17,679 nucleotides of DNA from Clostridia bacterium (GTDB taxonomy: Bacteria > Bacillota > Clostridia > Oscillospirales > UBA644): positions 1 through 17,679 of the forward strand of contig WHHJ01000041.1 in the NCBI GenBank assembly GCA_014872655.1, given 5' to 3'. The notes beneath the pieces are model-generated. The model ran no database searches and was not told the DNA's origin. It was given only the letters and a program-made list of their open reading frames with translations. Positions 7,191 through 14,170 of the stretch are shown here, one piece after another. Each line of letters starts with the position of its first letter. Positions within the stretch are counted from its first letter, which is position 1. The position numbers and the translations under genes were made by a program.

Positions 7191-8522
7191 ATGGTTTATC
7201 TGCTAAGTTCTTTACTGAACAGCATCCAGATGTTGTTATACATGTTCTTTATGAATGCCTTTTTCGTGCGCCGCCACAACTCTCGCTTGTTTTGGGGATA
7301 CTGGCTTTTATGGACACTTATTGCTACAGTCGCCACAAACGTGTTTCCCAGCAGTATTCAATTAAATGGTCCTTTTGTTTTTCTTATGGAAATTGTCATT
7401 CTGTACGGAATGAATGTCACGCTCTATTATGGTCGTTGGGATCGTCGTTTGTTTACTGTCGTCACATCATATGCCGCTATATATTCCATTAGTTCTTTGA
7501 TGGAAACCTTGTTGCTACGCATTACTCACATGACACGCGCAGAATATCTAAACAACGCTCCTCTGTATATTCTTTTTTGCTTTATTCGTTTAGGTGTTCT
7601 TGGCATAATAGTTGCCCTCATTAACCGCTTTCACGCCCCGCTAAAGGAGCTTGGAAAGCCGCGTGTTTGGGTTCCGTTCGCAACATTTTTCCCCTTATGC
7701 ACGCTGTTTGTTTTGCTCATTCTTCAGGCCTCATCTTCCGAAAGCAGTTCTTGGACATTCTGTCTGTTTGTTATGTGCGTGGTGGATGTCGTTGCTCTAT
7801 TTCTATTCGACAATATCGAAAGTACCGCACAAACTCGCGAAGCTCTTGCTGTCGCAAGGCAGCGTGCCGATGCACAGGCTGCCGGCATGCAGGCCCTTAG
7901 CGATTCCTATGCTGCTCAACGGAAAATGACACATGAATTCCGTGGTTATCTTTTTACGCTGTCTACGATGTTAGATCATGGAGAAATTTCTGCGGCCTCG
8001 GAATATCTTAAACAGTTGCAGGTACAGCAGACTGAGCGAATTTTGTTAGTTAACAGCCACAATCCATCTGTTGACGCGGTTCTGAATCAAAAAGGATATG
8101 CTGCTAAAAATTCTGGCATTGACATACGGTTTGAAGTGAATGACCTGTCTGAGATAAAAGCCTCTCCTGTTGATTTGACTATCATTATTGGGAATTTGTT
8201 AGATAACGCCATTGAAGCCTGTGAAAAGCTGCCTACTGATCACCGTTGGATTACTGTTAAAGTAATTCGTGACGCTAATGCTTCTCCTACTTCCATTTTT
8301 CTTTCTGTCGAAAATTCCAGTTTACCTGTAGCAATCGTCAATGACCACATTGCAACAACGAAGCAAGAACCAGAACTTCATGGCTTTGGACTTCGCAATG
8401 TAATGGAAACTCTGCACAAATATGATGCCTTTCATCTAATGTCCTACAAAAACAGTTCCTTTTTGTTTTGTGCTGAATGGTATGAAGAACGTACTGACTC
8501 AATAATTAAATCACTCAAATAA
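7191..8522 (+). CDS. GHKL-family sensor histidine kinase (AgrC-like)
   Basis: This membrane sensor of about 443 residues has an N-terminal half with roughly six membrane helices (to about residue 208), as in AgrC-type receptors for cyclic peptides. The cytoplasmic part has a linker helix rich in Ala, Arg and Gln, a phospho-acceptor His in the KMTHEFRGYL motif (near residue 248), an N-box (IIIGNLLDNAIEACEK) and a G-box (HGFGLRNVMETL). GHKL kinases usually have H-D-x-K-N-H; here the acid is Glu and the following residues are RGY, a mild divergence. The start is uncertain: ATG 7191 is favoured by membrane-helix position and a GGAAAGG 12 bases upstream, while ATG 7170 overlaps the regulator gene by 19 bases. 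It probably senses the AgrD-derived peptide. Confidence 0.92.
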   Translation: MVYLLSSLLNSIQMLLYMFFMNAFFVRRHNSRLFWGYWLLWTLIATVATNVFPSSIQLNGPFVFLMEIVILYGMNVTLYYGRWDRRLFTVVTSYAAIYSISSLMETLLLRITHMTRAEYLNNAPLYILFCFIRLGVLGIIVALINRFHAPLKELGKPRVWVPFATFFPLCTLFVLLILQASSSESSSWTFCLFVMCVVDVVALFLFDNIESTAQTREALAVARQRADAQAAGMQALSDSYAAQRKMTHEFRGYLFTLSTMLDHGEISAASEYLKQLQVQQTERILLVNSHNPSVDAVLNQKGYAAKNSGIDIRFEVNDLSEIKASPVDLTIIIGNLLDNAIEACEKLPTDHRWITVKVIRDANASPTSIFLSVENSSLPVAIVNDHIATTKQEPELHGFGLRNVMETLHKYDAFHLMSYKNSSFLFCAEWYEERTDSIIKSLK

Positions 8523-8586
8523 TTGCAGTTATGCACGCCAAATTGCAGTTACGCCACTTTTTTGGACATTCTTGCTTCGTTATAGT
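8523..8586 (+). promoter_or_regulatory. LytTR-type operator and promoter of agrBD
   Basis: TTGCAGTT occurs at 8523-8530 and 8543-8550 (period 20), beginning right after the kinase stop codon. The -10 box TATAGT (8581-8586) lies exactly 30 bases after the second copy and continues AGTGT; the -35 region is a poor TTTTTT. The geometry is identical to that of the minus-strand site at 5809-5872, implying a common regulator and autoinduction of the signal genes. Confidence 0.75.
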
Positions 8587-8612
8587 AGTGTAATTGCAAA
8601 GAGGTGATGGAC

Positions 8613-9176
8613 ATGGAAAATTTGGCAGAAAAGATTACCATTTTTCTTGCAGCGCACAACTACATAGCAGAAGATAAAAAAGATTGGTGCCATTATGTAG
8701 TTATTAAGTTTCTCATGTCTGCCCTTTCTCTTTGCCTCTTGATTCCTATCGGTTCGCTCGTCGTCGGATGGATTGGATCCATCTTATATACTTTTACATT
8801 CCGTTTTTTGCGTGCTCGTACCGGGGGGTATCACGCAAAGACACCTCATGGATGTCTGATTACATCCGTTATCCTCCAAATACTGTTTCTTTCCTTATCC
8901 ATTTGTATGCCAGATGCAAGTTTGTTTATATTTGTTGCAATTCTATCCGGACTTTCTATTGCCTTAATCGGTCCGGTAAACCACCCCGAATTGCATCTTT
9001 CCTCTGCTGAAATGTCCGCATTACGGCCACGTATTTATTTGCGTGTTGCCTTTATTTTAATAGCGTTTTCCCTCATCCTTTTTGTAAATCCCATTTGGGC
9101 GGGATGTATCGCTTTTTCTATTTTTTCGGTTGCGCTATTGCTGGCATTTTCCGCATATGGATTTGGCGTGCAATAA
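8613..9176 (+). CDS. agrB: AgrB-like pro-peptide-processing membrane endopeptidase
   Basis: This 187-residue membrane cysteine protease should cut and cyclise the AgrD pro-peptide encoded next. Catalytic His74 and Cys81 lie in RTGGYHAKTPHGC, with the same seven-residue spacing as His77/Cys84 of Staphylococcus AgrB. Several hydrophobic helices follow (about 82-105, 108-125, 140-160 and 162-185). The start is taken at ATG 8613, because GAGGTGAT lies directly upstream at about 8 bases; GTG 8604 and ATG 8607 lie inside that ribosome site. It is transcribed from the LytTR-type promoter and followed after 42 bases by agrD. Length is typical of Clostridial AgrB. Confidence 0.92.
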   Translation: MENLAEKITIFLAAHNYIAEDKKDWCHYVVIKFLMSALSLCLLIPIGSLVVGWIGSILYTFTFRFLRARTGGYHAKTPHGCLITSVILQILFLSLSICMPDASLFIFVAILSGLSIALIGPVNHPELHLSSAEMSALRPRIYLRVAFILIAFSLILFVNPIWAGCIAFSIFSVALLLAFSAYGFGVQ

Positions 9177-9218
9177 TTTTGCTATATGAAGTCTATCATT
9201 TTAAAGGAGGCCTCTTCA

Positions 9219-9389
9219 ATGGAAAAGAAAGAATCTGCTATTCACAAAATTGGCCGGCAGGCCCTTGATACTGCTATCCGCCACGAAATCGACGGTTGGC
9301 CGCCGTACTCTATCATGGGCATTTATCAGCCGCACCGCCCTGAAACGCATCCGGACTCCCCGCAGCCACAGGAGAAGAATAATAAGTGA
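9219..9389 (+). CDS. agrD: AgrD-type cyclic autoinducer pro-peptide with serine ring residue
   Basis: The 56-residue pro-peptide has an N-terminal amphipathic helix (KKESAIHKIGRQALDTAIRHEI), a core WPPYSIMGI and a tail YQPHRPETHPDSPQPQ. The core plus tail matches the Clostridial AgrD layout, in which a five-residue ring beginning with Cys is followed by (H/Y)QPxxPE, as in Clostridium perfringens. Here the first ring residue is Ser31 and the protein has no cysteine, so AgrB should make a lactone, predicted as Ser-Ile-Met-Gly-Ile with an unknown N-terminal extension. AGGAGG sits 8 bases before ATG 9219. A terminator follows. The tail is unusually rich in Pro, His and Gln. Confidence 0.85.
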   Translation: MEKKESAIHKIGRQALDTAIRHEIDGWPPYSIMGIYQPHRPETHPDSPQPQEKNNK

Positions 9390-9412
9390 TTCCTCGTATT
9401 TACCGTCCCGGT

Positions 9413-9640
9413 TCACTTATTATCCTCGCCACATAAAACAGCTTTAGCGCTTTCTGCGCCGCTTGGATTTTTTCCAGCGGCGCTTTTTTCTTTATATTTT
9501 AAAAAATCGTCTATTGTACGCCAGCTCTCATGCGAAAAAAGCAGCCGCACAAAATCCGCATAAAATTTGCAGTACCTATGTATTTTTTCTTCACAGCAAA
9601 CATGGTAAAGTAAATATGCGCACAAATGTTGTGCTTCCAT
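9413..9640 (-). CDS. Doubtful small protein convergent with agrD
   Basis: An open frame of 75 residues (MEAQHLCAYLLYHV...) reads like soluble helical protein (FYADFVRLLFSHESWRTIDDFLKYKEK), and a CGGAG lies about 11 bases upstream. Against it, its C-terminal part is encoded by the agrD terminator hairpin and no promoter is evident. It may be a remnant or a chance frame. No function recognised. Confidence 0.25.
   Translation of the reverse strand: MEAQHLCAYLLYHVCCEEKIHRYCKFYADFVRLLFSHESWRTIDDFLKYKEKSAAGKNPSGAESAKAVLCGEDNK
9456..9489 (+). terminator. Rho-independent terminator after agrD
   Basis: GCGCCGCT (9456-9463) pairs with AGCGGCGC (9476-9483) and is followed by six T. It closes the agrBD transcript 66 bases after the stop codon. 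Confidence 0.85.
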
Positions 9641-9735
9641 CGGTGTTTTTACTCCGAATCGCACAACCTGATTTTAGGCCTTGAATCCTTGTTTCCTTCC
9701 GAATTTTTAAAACAAACACGTAGTATAAGCTCAAT

Positions 9736-9823
9736 GCGTATAGCAAACGTAATGTTTGCGTATTATCACTTTCTCCTGTCGGAAAATTATCTTAATACGC
9801 ATATTATACGCCTGCTTATACGT
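9736..9823 (+). repeat. Cluster of GCGTAT/ATACGC repeats ahead of the replication operon
   Basis: GCGTAT occurs at 9736-9741 and 9758-9763. The complementary ATACGC occurs at 9795-9800 and 9806-9811, and ATACGT at 9818-9823, the last three at 11-12-base steps. A palindrome GCAAAC-5-GTTTGC (9743-9759) lies among them. The helical phasing suggests binding sites for a protein, either an operator or iteron-like origin elements. No clear promoter was found in the 9490-9839 stretch, which otherwise holds only the doubtful frame at 9413-9640. Confidence 0.4.
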
Positions 9824-9839
9824 CATCACGGAGGTACTT

Positions 9840-10496
9840 TTGAATTCAGATACACTTTTAACTCATATCCGCTTGGAGCAGCGCTGTCTTATCGACATCG
9901 ATAAGAAACTGCACGAATTGGAATACCTGCTCTCCAGTTCGGATCCTATTCAATTTTTTGAAGCGGCCAAGAATACCGCTTTACTCAGTGAGCGCAGCAC
10001 CGCTCAGCTTCGCAATTTTCTGTTTACTGTTTGCGGCGGGATGCCGCAGGACTACTATCTGCAAGCTGCCGAGATGCAGGGCATATGCGTTGATGTAACG
10101 GACAGTATTCTGTCCGTCAGGCTACCCGCACTGCTACCTAAAAAGACCCGCACCGAGGGCTTCAAATTTTTGCAGCCAGCGCTTCATGCGGCACTAAAGC
10201 AATATGCCGAACAACAAAATCTTCCCCACTTCCGCGAATGCACCGTCTGCATCGAACATGTCTATGACCGCTGCCTGCCCATTAAAGCCGTACGCGATTA
10301 TGACAATCTTGAAACGAAAGAAGTTCTTGACATTATCACGCTATACTGCATGACCGATGACACCGGCGCTCTGTGCGATCAGTTCCAGACAACACGGTTT
10401 GCAGATTCATCCTGTACCATCATTTCCGTCATGCAAAAAGAGAAATTTTCTGCATGGCTGGACATGAAAAATCCGGCAAAATCCGTAAAAAGCTGA
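9840..10496 (+). CDS. Conserved protein at the head of the replication operon (DUF6100-like?)
   Basis: This is a 218-residue soluble protein with no membrane segment. Its N-terminal part is helical (HIRLEQRCLIDIDKKLHELEYLL), a middle part contains LRNFLFTVCGGMP, and the C-terminal half has several Cys and Asp residues (ECTVCIEHVYDRC) and a strand-rich end. I associate this layout with DUF6100 proteins of Clostridial mobile elements, but only from memory. The start is TTG 9840: GGAGG (9830-9834) lies 5 bases upstream, and the in-frame ATG at 9756 would add a segment spanning the repeat cluster. It is the first gene of a plus-strand operon with replication functions; its role is unknown. Confidence 0.75.
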   Translation: MNSDTLLTHIRLEQRCLIDIDKKLHELEYLLSSSDPIQFFEAAKNTALLSERSTAQLRNFLFTVCGGMPQDYYLQAAEMQGICVDVTDSILSVRLPALLPKKTRTEGFKFLQPALHAALKQYAEQQNLPHFRECTVCIEHVYDRCLPIKAVRDYDNLETKEVLDIITLYCMTDDTGALCDQFQTTRFADSSCTIISVMQKEKFSAWLDMKNPAKSVKS

Positions 10497-10633
10497 CCTC
10501 CATTTCGTCTGAAAATTCTTCAAAAAATCTCTACTTGCACATTTTGGTGACTTTTCCGCGTCAGAATCGCTTTTTTGGCGTTCCTCACAAAAGCGTTGCA
10601 CCGAGGATAATGTGCTTACGGTAGGAAAACGAG

Positions 10634-11755
10634 GTGATTCCTATTTCTTCACAGTCTCCAACTTTACCGTCTCACAACAGTCTCAATTATGAGCTGTTGT
10701 CGCTCACGGCTATCTGCGGCGAGGTTCCTTGCGCCTGTTCTTCCCACCTTACCGCGAGTGAAAGTTACCGCAAAAAAGTCGTCACGTCCTTGACACATGA
10801 CAAGCTCCTTCGTATTTTTTCTCGTCAGCATCTTCGAGGCTATCGGCTCGGTGTTCGTGGCAAGCGTCTGTTATTGCAGCAAGAACCCGAACGCTTTGAA
10901 TTTTATTTATCCGGATGCAGCGACACGAACACCATCAAGTCAGAGGTCTCTCGCCGTATCCGGCTGCACCGTATTGCGCAAACCTATGTGACGATGCTGA
11001 ATGCAGGCGCACTGATTTATCGTGACGAAAAACCGCCAATCTTCTCCCCATCCGCAAGAGGCCCGTTCTGCATCGAACAGCCCTGCTTTTATGACTCCCG
11101 CGAGATGAAAGAAGCCGAACTCGAAACGCTCAAGATACGTGGTTCTCGTATGGCAGGCGCGTTGTTCACGTCCAGCCGCGTTTTCGCCGTGTACAACAGC
11201 ATGGATTTTCTGCCGGTCTTTGAGCCGCAAGTCGAGCAACGTGCTAAAGCCATGTTGGAGCAAATTTGTCGGAAAAAAGTTTCTTTCAATCCAAAAACAA
11301 GTGGTCTTTTACTCTCAGACAGTGTGGACACTCTTCGCACCCTGCTAGAGCGTTCCCAGACTCACAAACGCGACCACTTCCTGCTGCATGACGGCTACGA
11401 ACATTTTTACTTTTTGACAAACGATTCCTATGGGGAGGCGCTCTTGCAGATGCTTTGCCTCCCCGAAATCGTCGAACAAGTAAACGCCATACTTCGACAG
11501 GAGCTTCAGCCGCCATCTTCCGGCAGTCACTTTGAACACGATGCCCTCACCGACTCAGGCGCGCCGGTTCTGTTCAGCTATCTGCCGGACATTCCACGCC
11601 TATTTCGTTTTATCTCTGCTATAAATTTTCTGAAATACAGCGGCATTATCGTCTGCTTCGATTTTCAGGCAGACGTGCTGCGGCCACTCTGCGGAGATTC
11701 CATCGAGTTGCAGATTATCAACTTCCGAGAATTTCAGGAAACATTTAATCTCTGA
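10634..11755 (+). CDS. Mobile-element protein with N-terminal winged-helix-like region
   Basis: This 373-residue soluble protein is of unknown function. Residues about 15-75 (LNYELLSLTAICGEVPC ... LTHDKLLRIFSRQHLRGYRL) look like a small helical DNA-binding or winged-helix domain. A strand/helix region follows with YLSGCSDTNTIKSEVSRRIRLHRIAQTYVTMLNAGA, and the C-terminal domain contains FLLHDGYEHFYFLTND and IPRLFRFISAINFL. The arrangement is what I recall for accessory proteins (DUF5697-like) beside replication initiators in Clostridial elements. The start is GTG 10634 with TAGGAAAACGAG just upstream; no ATG occurs nearby in frame. It ends 7 bases before the replisome-organizer gene. Confidence 0.75.
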   Translation: MIPISSQSPTLPSHNSLNYELLSLTAICGEVPCACSSHLTASESYRKKVVTSLTHDKLLRIFSRQHLRGYRLGVRGKRLLLQQEPERFEFYLSGCSDTNTIKSEVSRRIRLHRIAQTYVTMLNAGALIYRDEKPPIFSPSARGPFCIEQPCFYDSREMKEAELETLKIRGSRMAGALFTSSRVFAVYNSMDFLPVFEPQVEQRAKAMLEQICRKKVSFNPKTSGLLLSDSVDTLRTLLERSQTHKRDHFLLHDGYEHFYFLTNDSYGEALLQMLCLPEIVEQVNAILRQELQPPSSGSHFEHDALTDSGAPVLFSYLPDIPRLFRFISAINFLKYSGIIVCFDFQADVLRPLCGDSIELQIINFREFQETFNL

Positions 11756-11762
11756 AAGGATT

Positions 11763-12503
11763 TTGCCCATATCCGAAAGCCACAAATACTACTACATGAA
11801 GCTGAAAGAGACCTTCTTCAATGATTCTAAAATTCTGCTCTTAGAGCAAATGCAGGACGGTCCTTTATACATTCTCTTGTTGCTCAAATTCTACCTTATC
11901 TCTTTGCCCTATAATGGTCTCCTGTTGGTCAGTGAAAACATGCCGCATACATTCCAGACTCTTGCCATTGTCACGCGCTATCAGGTCGGCACCGTTGAAC
12001 GTGCCATCAAGATTTTTCTTAAATTCGGGCTTATAGAGATTCTTGCAAATCGCACCTACTATATGACCGATATTCAACTCTTTATCGGTCAATCTTCTAC
12101 CGAGGCAGAACGCAAGCGTATGGAGCGGCTTCGTCTCCAACAACAGCTCCCATCTTCTACCGTAAGGGCGGACATTTGTCCACCAGAGATAGAGATTAGA
12201 TATAAAGAAAGAGATAGCGATAAAGTCAGAGTGAGAGAGAAAGAGGGACAGCCCATCCGCTCCGCATTCGGAGCCTATCAAAACGTCTTTCTTTCTGACA
12301 GCGAATTAGTTGAATTGCAAAATAAACTACCAACCTCATGGAAGCATTACATTGACAGGCTCTCCGAGTACATGACATCCAGTGGACGTCAATACCAAAA
12401 TCACGCTGCGACGATTCGTCGTTGGGCCGCTGCTGATCAGAAGAAAAGCCATCAGCAGACGTACAGCCGTGATTACAGCTTGGAGGAGGGCGAAACTGTA
12501 TGA
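11763..12503 (+). CDS. Phage replisome-organizer-like replication protein
   Basis: This 246-residue protein probably recruits the replication machinery to the element's origin. The N-terminal domain (residues about 8-110) reads KYYYMKLKETFFNDSKILLLEQM, then VTRYQVGTVERAIKIFLKFGLIEI, a winged-helix pattern typical of phage replisome organizers (Rep_Org_N). A charged low-complexity linker (residues 115-165, ERKRMERLRLQQQ, IRYKERDSDKVRVREKEG) leads to a C-terminal helical domain with LPTSWKHYIDRLSEYM and NHAATIRRWAAAD, which in related proteins contacts the helicase loader. Start TTG 11763 fits the family's spacing before KYYY, although AAGGA lies only 2-3 bases upstream. It overlaps the DnaC-like gene by 4 bases. 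Confidence 0.85.
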   Translation: MPISESHKYYYMKLKETFFNDSKILLLEQMQDGPLYILLLLKFYLISLPYNGLLLVSENMPHTFQTLAIVTRYQVGTVERAIKIFLKFGLIEILANRTYYMTDIQLFIGQSSTEAERKRMERLRLQQQLPSSTVRADICPPEIEIRYKERDSDKVRVREKEGQPIRSAFGAYQNVFLSDSELVELQNKLPTSWKHYIDRLSEYMTSSGRQYQNHAATIRRWAAADQKKSHQQTYSRDYSLEEGETV

Positions 12504-13366
12504 AAGAGCTTTCTTCCGAGATTCACGTACTGCTCAACAGCGCTGCACAAAACATCGTGCTAGCCGCAGATGAGTACATCGACCCCGCCGATGGCCTGAT
12601 TCACTGCAAGTCCTGCGGCGGGCAGAGACAGGCTGTAGTTCCCATTCCCGGCAGTGCAGAGTGTTTCACTCCTCGGTGCCTCTGCCCCTGTCAGACGCTC
12701 ACAGAGCAGCACCGCAGGGCGGCTGAAGAACAGCGGAAACGTATCGAGCGCATCCGGCGCAGCCGCGAGCAAGGCTTACAAGGCCGTCATTTATGCGATT
12801 ACACTTTCGATAATGACAACGGCCACAATCCCTTGATGGAAAAAGCCCATGCTTATGTTAACGGCTGGGATAAAGCATACGCCTCTAATACCGGGCTATT
12901 GCTTTTCGGAGATGTCGGTACAGGGAAATCATTCTTTGCCGGGTGCATTGCTAATGCGCTGCTCGATAAGGAAATTTCCGTAATGATGACAAACTTTCCC
13001 ACCCTCCTATCGCGCTTGACAGGCATGCCACCAGAAGAGCGCGTTGGCTATATAGATTCCATCGGACGTTACGATTTACTGATTCTTGATGATTTGGGTG
13101 TTGAACGCAATACATCCTATGCTATGGAGCAGATGTTTCAAATTGTAGACCGACGCTACCGAAGCTGCAAGCCGTTGATTGTCACAACCAATCTGACATT
13201 GGAGCAGATGAAAAATCCCCCGGATTTAGAACATTCTCGTATTTACAGCCGCATTCTTGAACACTGTGCGCCTATTCTCTTTTCCGGTAAGGATATGCGA
13301 AAAGACACTGCAGCTACAATGAAAACCACTGCCAGAGCTATTTTATCCTCTAAAGCCGTACTTTGA
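12500..13366 (+). CDS. DnaC/DnaI-like helicase-loader AAA+ ATPase
   Basis: This 288-residue cytoplasmic ATPase loads the replicative helicase. The N-terminal part has a cysteine cluster (C36, C39, C55, C60, C62, C64: CKSCGG ... CFTPRCLCPC), likely zinc-binding, then a basic coiled segment (EEQRKRIERIRRSRE). The AAA+ core has Walker A GDVGTGKS (137-144), Walker B LLILDDLG (193-200), sensor TTN (229-231) and arginines in EHSRIYSRILEHC (R247, R251) suited to the arginine-finger role. The start ATG lies in an ATGA overlap with the replisome-organizer stop, with TGGAGGAGG upstream. The pairing of organizer and loader is the usual initiation module of phages and ICEs. Confidence 0.93.
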   Translation: MKELSSEIHVLLNSAAQNIVLAADEYIDPADGLIHCKSCGGQRQAVVPIPGSAECFTPRCLCPCQTLTEQHRRAAEEQRKRIERIRRSREQGLQGRHLCDYTFDNDNGHNPLMEKAHAYVNGWDKAYASNTGLLLFGDVGTGKSFFAGCIANALLDKEISVMMTNFPTLLSRLTGMPPEERVGYIDSIGRYDLLILDDLGVERNTSYAMEQMFQIVDRRYRSCKPLIVTTNLTLEQMKNPPDLEHSRIYSRILEHCAPILFSGKDMRKDTAATMKTTARAILSSKAVL

Positions 13367-13394
13367 TTTTTTGACAACAAGAAGGAGTTATTCC

Positions 13395-13898
13395 GTGGCA
13401 TTAAAAAAGCAAAAGAAAGATGTCTCCAAGTATTTTCACGATACTCTGACACTTATGAAAAATTACCGTGACGCATCATGGAATGTAGAGGTCGCAGAGC
13501 GAAATTTGCACGCAGAGTTTCATGCGGCGTATGGCACTTCCGCTAAAGCGTCTCTTGAGAATTTAGGCCTCCCAAATCCGCATCTGGAAGGGTATGCGCA
13601 ATCTATATCACGCAGCAAAAAGATGCTATCCGTTATAGATTCTTCCGTCAACCTGATGCGGGAAAGACATAAAAAAGGCGAACTCTATTATTGGATTCTC
13701 TATTATTCGTATCTCTCCCCTCATCGTTACGAAAACACCAATGAAATCCTATATGTTCTCGATGACAAAGGTTTCCCACTTTCTCTTCGCACTTATTACA
13801 GCCGTCGCGAAGAAGCTCTAAGCATTCTCAGTTCTGTTCTCTGGGGCTATACTTCCATGGAATGTAATGATATCCTCGATTTGCTCATTATTGACTAA
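13395..13898 (+). CDS. ArpU/sigma-like mobile-element transcription regulator
   Basis: This 167-residue basic protein begins KKQKKDVSKYF. The C-terminal third (YYWILYYSYLSPHRYENTNEILYVLDDKGFPLSLRTYYSRREEALSILSSVLWGY) resembles the region-4-like helix-turn-helix of ArpU/RinA-type late regulators, where a 'hYYsYL' helix is followed by 'S.RTYYRRR.EAL'. It may bind DNA and switch element genes, although that is inferred from this one motif. GTG 13395 is the start: AAGGAG lies 7 bases upstream, while the open frame to 13371 has no ribosome site. It follows the loader gene by 28 bases and precedes the 50-residue gene by 12. Confidence 0.75.
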   Translation: MALKKQKKDVSKYFHDTLTLMKNYRDASWNVEVAERNLHAEFHAAYGTSAKASLENLGLPNPHLEGYAQSISRSKKMLSVIDSSVNLMRERHKKGELYYWILYYSYLSPHRYENTNEILYVLDDKGFPLSLRTYYSRREEALSILSSVLWGYTSMECNDILDLLIID

Positions 13899-13910
13899 AA
13901 GGAGTTCTGT

Positions 13911-14063
13911 GTGTCGAAAAATCCTTCTGATAATACGCAAATTGACGCCCAGATTCTCCCCACTATCAAAGATCCACAAATTGATTCCGCTTACATAAAT
14001 CAATTCGCGAAGTTTATTCTTCCTTATATCCAAAGGGATTATGAACGAGGGATGTCAAAATAA
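13911..14063 (+). CDS. Small 50-residue protein ending the replication operon
   Basis: A short frame opens at GTG 13911 with AAAAGGAG directly upstream (8 bases), 12 bases after the preceding stop, and closes at TAA 14061-14063. The 50-residue product (MSKNPSDNTQIDAQILPTIK...) has a polar N-terminus and an amphipathic C-terminal helix with AYINQFAKFILPYIQRDYERG. I do not recognise it. The ribosome site, spacing and position ahead of a terminator support a real gene. Confidence 0.65.
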   Translation: MSKNPSDNTQIDAQILPTIKDPQIDSAYINQFAKFILPYIQRDYERGMSK

Positions 14064-14103
14064 AGCGCTCCATAAGATTCAATCATTTTAAACTATCCCT
14101 ATA

Positions 14104-14151
14104 TTCAAAAAGGGCGCAGCCATTTATGGCCGCGCTCTTGCTCTTTTTGAA
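14104..14151. terminator. Bidirectional terminator between convergent operons
   Basis: An inner stem (14112-14123 with 14126-14137) pairs 11 of 12 positions around a TT loop, and an outer TTCAAAAAG (14104-14112) mirrors CTTTTTGAA (14143-14151). T-runs follow on both strands, so it can end the replication operon (plus strand) and the RES operon (minus strand). Confidence 0.75.
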
Positions 14152-14170
14152 ACAATTTTTTGCCAATGTC

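Noticed and set aside
8523..8550. CRISPR-like repeat
   Set aside because: Only two short copies, with an 8-base core and a 12-base gap; it fits a LytTR operator and there are no spacers or cas genes.
9756..9839. N-terminal extension of the first replication gene from an upstream ATG
   Set aside because: No ribosome site precedes it, it spans the repeat cluster, and a GGAGG is placed properly for TTG 9840.
10373..10624. Open frame of 83 residues overlapping the end of the first replication gene
   Set aside because: No ribosome site; composition is that of an out-of-frame shadow.
11089..12281. Minus-strand frames of 64-138 residues inside the replication operon
   Set aside because: Antisense to well-supported genes, and no starts with ribosome sites.
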